DNA of 64,000 nt. Source: Ashinkailepas kermadecensis. Its lineage: Eukaryota; Arthropoda; Thecostraca; Neolepadidae. The stretch spans positions 156,001 through 220,000 of the forward strand of contig JAOTOM010004787.1 in the NCBI GenBank assembly GCA_034440615.1, given 5' to 3'. The notes below the pieces were generated by a model. The model made no database searches. It had not been told where the DNA came from and saw nothing but the letters and a program-made list of their open reading frames with translations. A program made the translations under genes and the position numbers. Positions 37,875 through 49,578 of this stretch are shown here, piece after piece. The stretch's first letter is position 1; each line of letters opens with the position of its first letter.

Positions 37875-38563
37875 CTGGTGTGACGTGGTGTCGGGCTGTC
37901 GGTGTGACGTGGTGTCGGGCTGTCGGTGTGACGTGGTGTCGGACCGTCGGTGTGACGTGGTGTCGGACCGTCGGTGTGACGTGGTGTCGGACCGTCGGTG
38001 TGACGTGGTGTCGGGCCGTTGGTGTGACGTGGTGTCGGGCCGTCAGTGTGACGTGGTGTCGGGCCGTCGGTGTTACGTGGTGTCGGACCGTCGGTGTGAC
38101 GTGGTGTCGGACCGTCGGTGTGACGTGGTGTCGGGCCGTCGGTGTGGGGTCGGTGTGACGTGGTGTCGGACCGTCGGTGTGACGTGGTGTCGGGCCGTCG
38201 GTGTGACGTGGTGTCGGACCGTCGGTGTACGTGGTGTCGGGCCGTCGGTGTGACGTGGTGTCGGACCGTCGGTGTGACGTGGTGTCGGGCCGTCGGTGTG
38301 ACGTGGTGTCGGGCCGTCGGTGTGACGTGGTGTCGGGCCGTCGGTGTGACGTGGTGTCGGACCGTCGGTGTGACGTGGTGTCGGACCGTCGGTGTGACGT
38401 GGTGTCGGACCGTCGGTGTGACGTGGTGTCGGGCCGTCGGTGTGACGTGGTGTCGGACCGTCGGTGTGACGTGGTGTCGGACCGTCGGTGTTACGTGGTG
38501 TCGGACCGTCGGTGTGACGTGGTGTCGGGCTGTCGGTGTGACGTGGTGTCGGACCGCCGTCAA
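37875..38563. repeat. 24-bp minisatellite, about 29 copies
   Basis: Units GTGTGACGTGGTGTCGGACC then GTCG, alternating GGACC and GGGCC forms. Being eight codons long without stops, it opens frames on both strands. Confidence 0.94.
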
Positions 38564-39052
38564 CTCGCCGTCTCCCGTTGGGTACTGATTGGCGATTGAG
38601 GTGGCAACAATGTCACTGTTCTTATCCAAGATGGCGATGCTCCTGTTAACGCGGTAATGGTGCCGCCGCCTCCCCTCCCACACCCCCCATAGACGCGCTG
38701 CGGTGCTGCGGGGTTCCTGTATACTTAATGATGGTTCTCCTAAATGCCATTTTAAAATAAATAATAAAGCGCTGCGATGCCCTATGGAGATGGCGACTAT
38801 GTCGTGCCCCTAAGGATGTGTTGCGGTGCTCCTAAGGATGTGCTACGATGCTTCTGAGGATGTATTGCAGTGCTCCTGCGGATGTGCTGCGGTGCTCTCA
38901 AAGACGCGCTGCCGTGCTCTTTACGATGTGTTGCCGTAATCATATGTAGGTGACAGTTAACAAAGATAGACAGGGGGCAGGTGAGGTACTCTTAGCATAG
39001 ACGCTGGATAGGCGGTTGTCTCCAGGAACGGCGCCGCAGTGGTGGCTGTGCT
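38564..39052. other. Single-copy and weak repeats, nothing recognised
   Basis: A loose GGATGTGCTGCGGTGCTCCT repeat occupies about 38770-38935; no gene. Confidence 0.5.
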
Positions 39053-39832
39053 TCCAGAGGCGACAGTGTCCGGCCCCAGCCGTGCCCCCAGAGGTGGCAG
39101 TGTCCGGCCCCAGCCGTACTCCCAGAGGTGACAGTGTCCGGCCCCCAGAGATGACCGTGTCTGGCCCACAGAGGTGACAGTGTCCGGCCCCCAGAGGTGA
39201 CAGTGTCCGGCCCCAGAGGTGACAGTGTCCGGCCCCAGCTGTACTCCCAGAGGTGACAGTGTCCGGCCCCCAGAGATGACCGTGTCTGGCCCACAGAGGT
39301 GACAGTGTCCGGCCCCCAGAGGTGACAGTGTCCGGCCCCAGAGGTGACAGTGTCCGGCCCCAGCCGTACTCCCAGAGGTGACAGTGTCCGGCCCCCAGAG
39401 ATGACCGTGTCTGGCCCACAGAGGTGACAGTGTCCGGCCCCCAGAGGCGACAGTGTCCGGCCCCAGCCGTACTCCCAGAGGTGACAGTGTCCGGCCCCCA
39501 GAGGTGGCAGTATCCGGCCCCAGCCGTACTCCCAGAGGTGGCAGTGTCCGGCCCCAGCCGTTCCCCCAGAGGTGGCAATGTCCGGCCCCAGCCGTACTCC
39601 CAGAGGTAACAGTGTCCGGTCCCAGCCGTGCCCCCAGAGGTGGCAGTGTCCGGCCCCCAGAGATGACAGTGTCCGGCCCACAGAGGTGACAGTGTCCGGC
39701 CCCCAGAGGTGACAGTGTCCGGCCCCAGCCGTGCCCCCAGAGGTGGCAGTGTCCGGCCCCAGTCGTGCTCCCAGAGGTGGCGGTGTCCGGCCCACAGAGG
39801 TGGCGGTGCTCCCAGAGGCGGCAGTGTCGAGC
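39053..39832. repeat. 22- and 33-bp minisatellite
   Basis: Modules CAGAGGTGACAGTGTCCGGC with CCC or CCCAGCCGTACTCC tails. A block with CAGAGATGACCGTGTCTGGC recurs about every 120 bp, indicating a higher-order repeat. Frames of up to 364 codons are artefacts. Confidence 0.93.
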
Positions 39833-40405
39833 CCTAGACGCCGCTGGCCGGTGCGGTCGCCTGCCTTCCCTGCTGGCCGGTGGGGACACCTGCCTTCCCT
39901 GCTGGCCGGCGCGAACACCTGCCTTCCCCGGTGGCCGATCCATGGACGAACGTGCGTTGGCCCGCGCGGCTCGGATTAAATAGACGGGGCCAGGCATAGC
40001 CGGATTAGTGAAATAACTGGGAAGAGTGTCGGCAGTCGCCGTAAGGGTCATTGTGGCGGCGCGGCCGGCGGCCGATCGATCCTATCGGCGCGCGCCCCAA
40101 TGAATTCGACGCCTCTTTCACGGTTTGACATTCCCGGTAAACGCCATCGAGGGACCGTGCTGCGTTCCGGAAAAATGCGTCCTCTAATCCGGCGCTCAGA
40201 CTGGCCACCACGAAAATATAATGCGAGACCGGTAGGCAGGCACCGCGGAACCGCCGGTCGCGTCACGTTCTACCGCCGTCAGCTCGGATGTCCCAGACAG
40301 ATGCTGTCAGCCTCAAACTAATGACGTCATTCCTCGGCGAACGGGCCGCGTCCGCGGGACTCGCACGTCACACCTCGTGGCCGGCTCGCCACCGCGACCC
40401 TGGAC
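39833..40405. other. CpG-rich single-copy island, nothing recognised
   Basis: About 570 bp; it has a perfect TGACGTCA at about 40322-40329 and GC-rich unique sequence. Possible regulatory island in rhomboid intron 2. Confidence 0.35.
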
Positions 40406-40640
40406 AATTGGCGACTTTCGACTGATGCTGGAGGCCACGGGAGCAGACTTTCGACTGATGCTGGAGGCCACGGGAGCTGACTTTCAACTGATGCTGGAGG
40501 CCACGGGAGCAGACTTTCGACTGATGCTGGAGGCCACGGGAGCTGACTTTCGACTGATGCTGGAGGCCACGGGAGCAGACGTTCGACTGATGCTGGAGGC
40601 CACGGGAGCAGACGTTCGACTGATGCTGGGGGCCACGGGA
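40406..40640. repeat. 33-bp minisatellite, seven copies
   Basis: Units GACTTTCGACTGATGCTGGA then GGCCACGGGAGCA. Confidence 0.93.
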
Positions 40641-42265
40641 GCCGTGCACGTGCTGTCCTGGAATCACCGGCGCCACTTCAAGCAGGGTAGTTTCAGAAAT
40701 ACAGCGGGACAGAAATAATTCCGACGAGTGCAGCGAGCAGCGCACATAAGCGAATGGAACGTTGAAGTGCTGAGGTGCTGAAGATATTGCTAAGGACGAA
40801 AAATGCGTAATAAGTAATCGGCGCGTTCTAAAGCACCGAATCACCACCACCACCACGATATGTGCATAATCGGAAAACAACTAAGCTTATCGACAGGAAT
40901 GTGAAAGCTGGAGGCTCACGAGTTACGCACATTGGAAGCATGAACTAGATTTACAGATGTTCAGCTCCTGAAGACAACATGGCGCTAATAATGGCTGTTA
41001 GATACAAAATACACGAATATAGCGATACAAAATACACGAATATAGCGATACAAAATACACGAATATAGCGAAGAAATGTAATGCCTGCAAATGCAATTGG
41101 CAATTTGAATTGTGATTACATAGCATTTCAGCCGGACTGATAGGCTTCATTTCAGCCGGACTGATAGGCTTCATTTCAGCCGGACTGATAGGCTTCCCCG
41201 AGGAGTGCGGTCGGAGGGCGCCAGGCAACCTTTAACGTTTGACATTTTCACTTCCGGAGCCAGAAGGACCGCAAATGAAGATCAGCGCTAATCCCACCTC
41301 CAAATCAATAACTTTGTCCTGAAAGGAAGGACTTAATAAGGACGAAACGCTATTCCATGACGAAGCACAGCAAAACACTGTGAAGCTTCGTGAATTCCGC
41401 CTCAGAGGCGCATCAAGAGGACGCCGTCCCTTTACGACGCGAAAGGTCTGATGGAAATGCGACGCCTCCCCAAAATGACGGTTTGCATCTCCTTGAAATT
41501 AGCAGCCGAGGTGCAGGGGCCTCGGGAAGGGTGAGTGGAAAGGGTGCCCCTCTGTGCAGCTCGAGTCCCCCCCCCCACACACACACTTAACGAATTTGTC
41601 AGCCGAGAAGGGGCTCCTTCGAGGTCCCGGCGCCATCTTTCAAAATTCCCCTCCCCACACGTGATGAAATCATGGATCCATCAGTGACTCACCCCCTGAA
41701 GAAAATCCTGTGTGCACCCCTGACTGAGCTTAGCTTTCCTTATGTGGACATCACACAGGACGAATAGCGTTGCACATTAATACGGCCATCTTACTGTAGA
41801 AAATGGGAAGGACGTCGCCCTCAGCAAAAAAAACGCTAGGCACTATGCCGCTTCTAGGCCCATCCATTTGTCAGTTGAGTTGTAATAGGGTTTCAGCGTG
41901 CGACGACTTCAGAACAATTGGCCCGAACTATGCAGCACCGTAGGGTTCCAATGTCCCAATGAGGATCAGATGTCAGATGTCAGATCAGATGTCAGATCAG
42001 ATGTCAGATCAGATGTCTGGTGCTGGTGCCCTACGGCCCCCACGGCCATGGTGTCAGATGTTCGTGACGGAGAGAAGCTCCGGTCGGAGCAGAATGCTAC
42101 GAGGTAGGCAATTTCGCCTCCTCAGCAAGACAGACTTAGTTATATTGGTGTTGTATGCAGCGGTTCGATACTGCTGCTTGTGGTTATTGGAGGTGCACTG
42201 GGCAGCTTGGGTTATTACCGGTGGCTCAGTGTCAGTCACCACCGCTGGGGATATTTAGACCGACC
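40641..42265. other. Mostly single-copy intron sequence
   Basis: Three small arrays: GATACAAAATACACGAATAT (21 bp, about three copies, 41000-41065), CATTTCAGCCGGACTGATAG (24 bp, three copies, 41125-41200) and AGATGTCAGATC (41970-42015). No gene or transposon recognised. Confidence 0.6.
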
Positions 42266-42510
42266 ATTCTCTCATGGCCGTTACTCTGTGTTCCTGTCGT
42301 CCGCCACGCCTGTCTGTTGTCTCCGTCGGCTCCGGACTGACCCTGTCTCCCATGACCGTCACGTCTGTGTTCCTGTCGTCCCGTCCTCGTCTGTCGTCTC
42401 CGTAGACTCCGGACTGACCCTGTCTCCCATGGCCGTCACGTCTGTGTTCCTGTCGTCCGCCACGCCTGTCTGTTGTCTCCGTCGGCTCCGGACTGACCCT
42501 GCCTCCCTTC
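42266..42510. repeat. 80-bp tandem repeat running into a splice acceptor
   Basis: Three units with CTGTGTTCCTGTCGTCC (42285, 42365, 42442) and CTCCGGACTGACCCTGTCTC. The last unit's CTGACCCTGCCTCCCTTCCG forms the pyrimidine tract of the rhomboid acceptor at 42518. Confidence 0.88.
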
Positions 42511-42518
42511 CGCGGCAG

Positions 42519-42738
42519 CTGGTGGCACCTGATCTTCAACTTGCTGGTGCAGCTGGTGGTGGGGCTGCCGCTGGAGATGGTGCACGGCTCCGCGCGCGTG
42601 CTCACCGTTTACCTGGCCGGAGTCCTGGCGGGAAGTCTCGGCACTTCTGTCTGCGACGCCGGCCGCCAGGTGTACCTGGTGGGCGCTTCGGGAGGAGTGT
42701 ATGCTCTCCTGGCCGCCCACATTGCTAACGTTCTCCTG
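42519..42738 (+). CDS. Rhomboid-family protease, exon with catalytic serine
   Basis: This exon holds the core of the active site, residues 95-168. The joined sequence reads [15 protein letters not shown], matching the HxxWxHLxxN rhomboid motif with the oxyanion-hole Asn at residue 102. [11 protein letters not shown] follows, then a glycine-rich helix, then [11 protein letters not shown], whose GASG serine (residue 152, TCG codon at 42688-42690) is the expected nucleophile. The acceptor is CCGCGGCAG ending at 42518; its pyrimidine tract lies in the last unit of an 80-bp tandem repeat. The donor is CTG|GTGAGA after 42738 in phase 0. All residues expected of an active protease on this exon are present. 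Confidence 0.93.
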
Positions 42739-43236
42739 GTGAGAATCCACATCAAATAAATACTCATCGTCAGGGGCACAGCCAGGATTTTCTTAAGGGG
42801 AGAGGGGAACTCCTCCCAGAATGACATTGATTTGAGGCCACTTCATTGGACTTGGTTCAAATCCCAACATTTCTTGTTTCATCTGGTATATTTTGTGCGT
42901 TAAGTGCCACACCTCTGCTCGCTGCTCACTGTCAAATTATAATGACATCCGATATTCGCCAGTGTGGTTGATATCAGCTCCAGTTAGGAGGCTGCTTGTT
43001 CAGGCGAGTTTTACCACACAGCACCCATCAGATTAATGGCTGAAGTTCATGAAAGGTAGGGTCAATCCTCCTCCTCCTGTGCTGCTTGTCTGGTTGCAGT
43101 GCCATCAGATTCGGATATGAAACTTTCCCTGTGCAGTTTTACTTTGCTCCTGTCTCTCATGAACTGCTTCACGGCTTTTGCATCATTTGGCTGATGGTCT
43201 GATTGTCCAACTTGAACACAATGCCTGTTGTTTCAG

Positions 43237-43548
43237 AATTACCACAACATGGAATTCGGCGTCTTCCGTCTGCTCATAGTGTTCCTGATCGCCAGTTTCG
43301 ACGTCGGTTACGCGATATACCACCGCTACGCGCCAGTGCCATCTGTCGAGCCGGCCGTAAGTTATGTTGCACATCTGGCCGGCGCGGCGGCGGGCCTGTC
43401 GCTCGGGCTGGTCGTGCTCAAAAACTTCCAACAGAAGCTGCACGAGCAGCTGGTGTGGTGGCTGGCGCTCGGCGCCTACGTGGCCTGCACCCTGTTCGCC
43501 GTCCTCTTCAACGTGCTGCACACGCCCACTGACGAGCGGTTCGTGTAG
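43237..43548 (+). CDS. Rhomboid-family protease, last coding exon with catalytic histidine
   Basis: The terminal exon encodes residues 169-271 and the TAG stop at 43546-43548. NYHNMEFGVFRLL leads into a helix (LIVFLIASFDVGYAIY), then SYVAHLAGAAAGL carries the catalytic His at residue 214 (CAT at 43372-43374) followed by the AxxxG helix-packing motif. A last hydrophobic segment (LVWWLALGAYVACTLFAVLF) is followed by a short tail ending ERFV. The acceptor is TTGTTTCAG ending at 43236, only 498 bp after the previous exon. Ser152 and His214 together give the complete dyad, so the gene appears intact over this span. No clear AATAAA lies close downstream, so the 3' UTR end is undetermined. Confidence 0.93.
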   Translation, partial: NYHNMEFGVFRLLIVFLIASFDVGYAIYHRYAPVPSVEPAVSYVAHLAGAAAGLSLGLVVLKNFQQKLHEQLVWWLALGAYVACTLFAVLFNVLHTPTDERFV

Positions 43549-43984
43549 CGCCGGCTGGCGCCCCACCTCTGGCGCCTGGCGCCGCGCGACAGTCCACCGC
43601 TGTCGCAAGCTGTGATATGGCGGTGCGCCGCAGGTGCTGCGGGAGCGTCGACGGACAGTGCCGCCACCGTCCGGATCGTGAGTGCGAGGCTGCTGTCGTC
43701 CGCACCAGAAGCGCCCTCCGCCGAGCGTACGTGGCCGCCTCGTGTCGCGCCGCCTGCAATATCGAGTGTGTCTCACTGTGTGTACCAAAGAGAGTAGCAT
43801 TTGTGGTGTTGTGCTTCGCCGGCCTCGTCCGACGCCGCGCCGGGCTGATATGTCTGTAGAGGTGTTTTTGTCAAGTCATGGTGTGTTGTAGTCGTCTCTG
43901 CGGTGACGCACCGACGCTGATTGGTCAGCTTGTCTCCGCCCGTCAGACATGTGCCTTCTCGCTGCAGTCCAAATGCGACTGCCC
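43549..43984. other. Downstream of rhomboid stop, presumed 3' UTR
   Basis: CpG-rich unique sequence after the TAG. Overlapping frames on both strands show no family. A poly(A) signal is not obvious. Confidence 0.35.
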
Positions 43985-44312
43985 GGCCGCGTGCGTGTAG
44001 CCTCGCGTCGGGGGCTGGGCTCGGACTTGTAGCCCCGCGCTCGTGGCTGGGCTCCGACGTGTAGCCCCGTGCGGGGGGCTGGGCTCAGACGTGTAGCCCC
44101 GTGCCGGGGGCTGGGCTCCGACGTGTAGCCCCGTGCCGGGGGCTGGGCTCCGACGTGTAGCCCCGTGCCGGGGGCTGGGCTCCGACGTGTGGCCCCGTGC
44201 CGGGGCTGGGCTCCGACGTGTAGCCTCGCGCCGGGGGCTGGGCTCCGACGTGTGGCCCCGTGCCGGGGCTGGGCTCAGACGTGTGGCCCCGCGCCGGGGC
44301 TGGGCTCCGGGT
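43985..44312. repeat. 30-bp GC-rich minisatellite, about 11 copies
   Basis: Units GTAGCCCCGTGCCGGGGGCT then GGGCTCCGAC. A run of about 12 G follows near 44360. Confidence 0.92.
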
Positions 44313-47300
44313 AGAGCCCGCACTCCCGGACGGGCTCACGTTGGAGCGCGTGCACCGGACGGGGGGGGGGGGACACACGGCGATCGTACCATGTGTGCCT
44401 ATCAACACCGTCTCCGCTCCGGTACCGGTACCAGCACCCGTTCGCGTGCTGGGGTACACTGGTGCAGAGTTCATGGCGCACACGACTATCGAGATGCGCC
44501 AGTACCATCGTTCAACTCTTAACAGCTTATGAGTAAGCGTGTGAGTAAGCTGTGCGAATGTCCACGTGCAGTTCAGTTTTCTAGTCATCGCGTGCGAGAA
44601 CGGTGTGCGGTGTGAACGTGTGCTCGGTTGGGTCCCCTTTTGCTGATTCCGTCTGCGCTCACGAGATGGATCTGCCTGTCACGATCGGCTTCACTGCCAT
44701 TGCCGGACTACTGCCTGCCCGTCCTGTTCCGAGGCTGGACACTGGGGATAGCCTGTTGCGGTTTCCCGGAGATAGCCCGTCGCGACTCTCTGGGGACTAG
44801 CCTGTCGCAGTCCCCTGGCGGCCAGCCCCCCATTCCTCTAGGGGCCAGCACTCTCGGCTCCCTGGGGGCTAGCCCATGACAGTTTCCACCATTCCTCGGG
44901 GCGTCCGTCCGTCTTCCCATACATATCAGTCGCCTGTAGTTCAGCCCGAACCCGCTGAGTCGCCCGTGACTCTCCAGTTTCAGTTCCTCTCAGTACGTCA
45001 CAGCTACTCCCAGTGGCACAATCCCTCCAGTATGAAGCCAGTGCCCTCCCGGTATGACGTCACACCCCCGGCCATCAGCGCGCGTGTGGGGCAAGGCGTG
45101 TGCGCCGCATCACCGCTTGGTCGGTGTGAGCGGCGTTGCATTTAGCGGTGCGAACCACGCGCCCGCAGACAATACATTTCCCGTCACGTGTTCGTGTTCC
45201 ATGTGTGTGTAAAACTATTTGATATTGAACAATATAGCCCATTGCAGGACAGTTAATTCGTTTCGCATGCATGGGTGAGTCGAGAGCCAAATAAGCAACG
45301 AGAATGAGAACAAGAACAAGAAGGCGAACTGGCGTCATTGACGCACCGAGGCGAGTACTGATGACGTCACTTTTCGAACCTGACCATGCACTTGCCCACT
45401 ACGTCCTTCTCTGCCATCCTTCTGTGTCGTCTTCCACTCCACCGCGTTTCGAAGCTTGTTCGTGAGATAGGCGAATAAATCGAGCAGATCCGTAAACACG
45501 CACACGGGGCGCACACTATCGAAGGAACCATGCCTTCTTTTACGACGCATTCGACTGTCAGCCATATAGCATTGCTGACCTCTCACACCGATCGGTCACG
45601 GCTGAATTTGGTAATCTTGCCTGTTGCGGGATTCAAATTCACGAGCTTGCGATCAACGTTCGAACGCCGAACCGACGAAGCTCCCACGACCCCGAACAGG
45701 CCGTCAAAATTAGCTCGAGGAACACCACGGTGGGCTTTAATGGCTGCAGTCGTAGTGGCGCCCTCCAAACACTACCGGCAGCTGAAATGTGACGAGGATT
45801 CTAGTAACAGCATTGAAAAGCCTGGCCCGGCGGAACGCCAACCGTGAACGGCGCTGCCTTTCCAGTAGCGTCACATACAATACCGAGGGCCTCGTCACAA
45901 TGCCAGTTAAAACTGAGAAGAGCTACACGTCTGTGAACCGGGCAGATATTTACCAGAGTGCAAGGACATGCATTCGACACGGCTGTGTGAGCCATCTTAG
46001 CACAGACCAACTTCCCTCGTGATGTATTATTGCGCCCGATAAAGGTCCAACTCAGCCGTGACAAAGACGGGCAGTGGCATACAAGCACAAAAGACCAGCG
46101 CATGTGCACCAGCGCCCGCTAGCAATGCAGGCACGCAAAACACGGACCCACGCTGGCCAGGTGGGATACAGGCAACACCGCCCGCACAATGGCCTCCAAT
46201 TGGCGAAGGCAATAAAACACAGGCACTCGGCCCGAAACGTATGAGAAGCATTTGCAAATTCCGGTCCCTCTTAAGTTTAATTGTTCGATGAGGCGAGTCA
46301 TTTCCCTGCCCCGCCCCATCCCGCTCACCACTCGGCCTGCGATGAAGTCCCAGCCAACACATCGGTCCACACTTTGACTAACGTCTTACTTGACTAATGG
46401 CCGCGACAGGCGGGCTACAGATGACAGCAGCTTCTCCATTAGCAGTGCGTACGCACCCTGCTCAATGTTCTTCAGCGTTTCAAAATGTGCTGGTCCGTTC
46501 AGAAAATCAAATACGCACCTTAAACGTATACTTGAAATACTACCTGTCGTAGTCGCTACCACGAAATGAAAATGTTGGAATCGATAACTCTACGGATAAA
46601 ATTATTAAAGACTATTATTAAGACTGAAAAACAGCCTATTCTTATGACTGAAAAATACACTGAACTTATAATAAAGTCAGTTTCTGTGCACCCACCACAG
46701 GCAAATGTAACATCCTCGAACTACTCGAATCCTGCACGGCGGAAACACCAATGACTTGCCTTCGGACGTGGCTTCACTTCCAAACCGACCCGCATGACAC
46801 ATGCCCAGACTGGGTTCACACCGTCTCAGATCGTCACACCGTCAGCCCACATCGTCAAAGATCACCCCGTCTCACACGCACATCGCATGGCAACCACAAC
46901 ACAACGGCAGTCGGCAGCGGCGCCATCACGTCGCGACAGCCGGACACCCGAGCCACCAGGCACCAGAGCGCCAGTCTCGCTCCGCTCGGCCATACACCTG
47001 TCTGGGCGTCTGGTGTTCACAGTGACAAATACCCTGACCATAAGCTCGTCACATTGTCCCCCGCCCCCAATACAGCTTCGCCGGCACACATGGCAAACAT
47101 ACAGCAGTCAGACCGAATACAGACAACTGAAAACGGAAACATGTCCGGAACAATTATACACGTGGTGACCATGTCCTGGAAAACGAGAAACTCAGCGACT
47201 CGTTTGACCTTCTGTGGACAGTGTTCACTTCCCGATTGAATGACATCAAACTTCACGACATACGACTAGTAACACTACTTTCTTCACCATACTCGATTGA

Positions 47301-48112
47301 CAGCATCTGTTCCATCACACTCCTGCCAGCATACGCGGTATTGATCTATCAATAGCATCTTCTGTCAGCACTTTTTCCTATCACATCTCAAAATTATTTT
47401 GGGGTTTTGACGCCTTCACCTGGTACAGCTTAACTAGTGTCTGCATGTGCAGGCTTTGTGCTTACGCAGATTCGCTGCCATTGCCTGTTTCCTTCCAGGT
47501 TTGGGGGCCGGCAAGAAGGCGCATGTCTTGCCGGATTCAGCTTGCTCTACTCTATCACTGCGAAATAATTGCACTTACACATACTTCACTGCGCCCAACC
47601 AACACTAGTCACGAGCAGTGCAGATTCCCGCGCAAACAAACAGAAACGTCAGACACACCTCTGAGCTCGCGCGGTCCGGTCAGCAGTGTAGTGGACCAGC
47701 TCCACAGCCGGAGAAGCCGGCGCTGTGCCAGCCCACAGGATCACCACGGCAGGGGTGCCGGACCAGCGCCTATCCCCAGTCAACCCCGACCCTGACCACC
47801 TGGCCAGCCGGCCACATAGGCCTCAGCTGAGCAACTAACCATCGCTCAGCCAGCACACCAGAGGCGGCTATGTCGCCTCCTCGGTCGGCTACACCTTCAG
47901 CTGAAGCTACGGCAGGTCTGGGGGAAAGCCTAAGTGCACTTCCAATCCGTTCCACATATTTGGCGAGTTCACAGAAGGCTACAATCAGTCCGACTGCAAT
48001 TACAAGTCTAGAGACAGCTGCAAGCTCAGCAACGGCCGGCACGCATTTGCACGTACTGACAGAAGGCTGAAGAGCAGTCCTGGCGGGTACGACAGCAGGT
48101 ATCGGTCCCGGC
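44313..48112. other. Intergenic region between the converging genes
   Basis: Mostly single-copy. It contains a short CTGGGGGCTAGCC-type repeat at about 44750-44880, SINE copy D, and unique sequence of falling GC from 46 kb. Two non-repeat frames (45801-46109 on - and 47770-48042 on -) lack recognisable domains. No gene is supported. Confidence 0.5.
45536..45690 (-). mobile_element. tRNA-derived SINE, copy D, diverged
   Basis: On the - strand: GTTGATCGCAAGCTCGTG, a decayed B box (TTTGAATCCC), body GTGACCGATCGGTGTGAGAG and end TGCGTCGTAAAAGAAG. It is the most mutated of the four copies, consistent with an older insertion. Confidence 0.6.
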
Positions 48113-49204
48113 GAGTAGTGGCTTCAGGCGGTGCGGCGGCGGCAGCTCCCAGGAGTGGCTTCAGGCGGTGCGGCGGCGGCAGCAGCTCCCAGGAGTGGCT
48201 TCAGGCGGTGCGGCGGCAGCGGCCAGGAGTGGCTTCAGGCGGTGCGGCGGCAGCAGCTCCCAGGAGTGGCTTCAGGCGGTGCGGCGGCAGCTCCCAGGAG
48301 TGGCTTCAGGCGGTGCGGCGGCAGCAGCTCCCAGGAGTGGCTTCAGGCGGTGCGGCGGCAGCTCCCAGGAGTGGCTTCAGGCGGTGCGGCGGCAGCAGCT
48401 CCCAGGAGTGGCTTCAGGCGGTGCGGCGGCAGCAGCTCCCAGGAGTGGCTTCAGGCGGTGCGGCGGCGGCAGCAGCTCCCAGGAGTGGCTTCAGGCGGTG
48501 CGGCGGCGGCAGCAGCTCCCAGGAGTGGCTTCAGGCGGTGCGGCGGCAGCAGCTCCCAGGAGTGGCTTCAGGCGGTGCGGCGGCAGCTCCCAGGAGTGGC
48601 TTCAGGCGGTGCGGCGGCAGCAGCTCCCAGGAGTGGCTTCAGGCGGTGCGGCGGCAGCTCCCAGGAGTGGCTTCAGGCGGTGCGGCGGCAGCTCCCAGGA
48701 GTGGCTTCAGGCGGTGCGGCGGCAGCAGCTCCCAGGAGTGGCTTCAGGCGGTGCGGCGGCAGCAGCTCCCAGGAGTGGCTTCAGGCGGTGCGGCGGCAGC
48801 ACCTCCAGGAGTGGCTTCAGGCGGTGGGCGGCGGCAGCAGCTCCCAGGAGTGGCTTCGGGGCGGTGCGGCGGGCGGCGGCAGCTCCCAGGAGTGGCTTGG
48901 GGTGCGGCGGCAGCAGCTCCCAGGGGTTCAGGCGGTGCGGCGGCGGCAGCAGCTCCAGGGTGGTTTCAGGCGGTGCGGCGGCGGCAGCAGGAGTGGCTTC
49001 AGGTGGTGCGGCGGCGGGCAGCTCCCAGGAGTGGCTTCAGGCGGTGCGGCGGCGGCAGCAGCTCCCAGGAGTGGCTTCAGGCGGTGCGGCGGCGGCAGCT
49101 CCCAGGAGTGGCTTCAGGCGGTGCGGCGGCAGCAGCTCCCAGGAGTGGCTTCAGGCGGTGCGGCGGCAGCAGCTCCCAGGAGTGGCTTCAGGCGGTGCGG
49201 CGGC
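48113..49204. repeat. 33- to 40-bp GC-rich minisatellite beside the zinc-finger gene
   Basis: Units GGCTTCAGGCGGTGCGGCGG, then CAGCAGCTCCCAGGAGT, with variable numbers of CAG/CGG triplets; units around 48790-49020 are degraded. It begins 89 bp beyond the zinc-finger stop, so it may be transcribed as 3' UTR. Frames of 411-508 codons on the + strand are artefacts. Confidence 0.93.
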
Positions 49205-49293
49205 AGAGGCCAGCAGTCCGCCGTTTGTCGTGGCGAGCCTCACCGGACTGCGGTGCACGCAGACAGCCCTGTCGGCAGTCGGTCCAGCAGCGG

Positions 49294-49578
49294 CTACGGC
49301 GAGTCGAGCACCAGCAGCATGCCCGGCTGTCCGATGGCGACACGCTGCGCGGGCGCCGGCAGCTCGGCAGGCCGCTCGGCGTGCACCTTCATGTGCGTCT
49401 TGAGGTGGTGCGATTGGCGGAAGGCGCGCGCGCACACCGCACACGCGTACGGCTTCTCGCCGCTGTGGATCTTGTTGTGATGGTGCAGCTGCGTGCGCGT
49501 CGAGAACCGCTTGCTACACGTCTCGCAGCCGAACGGCCGCTCGCCCGTGTGAATGCGCGCGTGGATCTGCAATGTAAC
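49294..49578 (-). CDS. C2H2 zinc-finger protein, 3' coding exon
   Basis: The acceptor CCTCCTCCGCAG ends at 49579. The exon supplies the two histidines of finger 11 (VTLQIHARIH), joined by a TGERPF linker to finger 12 (C669-H689) and by SGEKPY to finger 13 (C697-H717). The tail ends MLLVLDSP before the TAG at 49296-49294. Joining FTLK from the first exon to VTLQ gives the exact C-x2-C-x12-H-x3-H spacing, which is strong proof of the splice. The total is 745 residues from the first ATG. Canonical linkers occur only in this C-terminal trio, so fingers 11-13 are the most likely sequence-specific DNA-binding unit. The stop lies 89 bp from a 1.1-kb minisatellite. Confidence 0.88.
   Translation of the reverse strand, partial: VTLQIHARIHTGERPFGCETCSKRFSTRTQLHHHNKIHSGEKPYACAVCARAFRQSHHLKTHMKVHAERPAELPAPAQRVAIGQPGMLLVLDSP

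Noticed and set aside
47770..48042. 90-codon - strand frame with a hydrophobic stretch
   Set aside because: A single short hydrophobic segment in GC-rich sequence, no family match, and a competing + strand frame.
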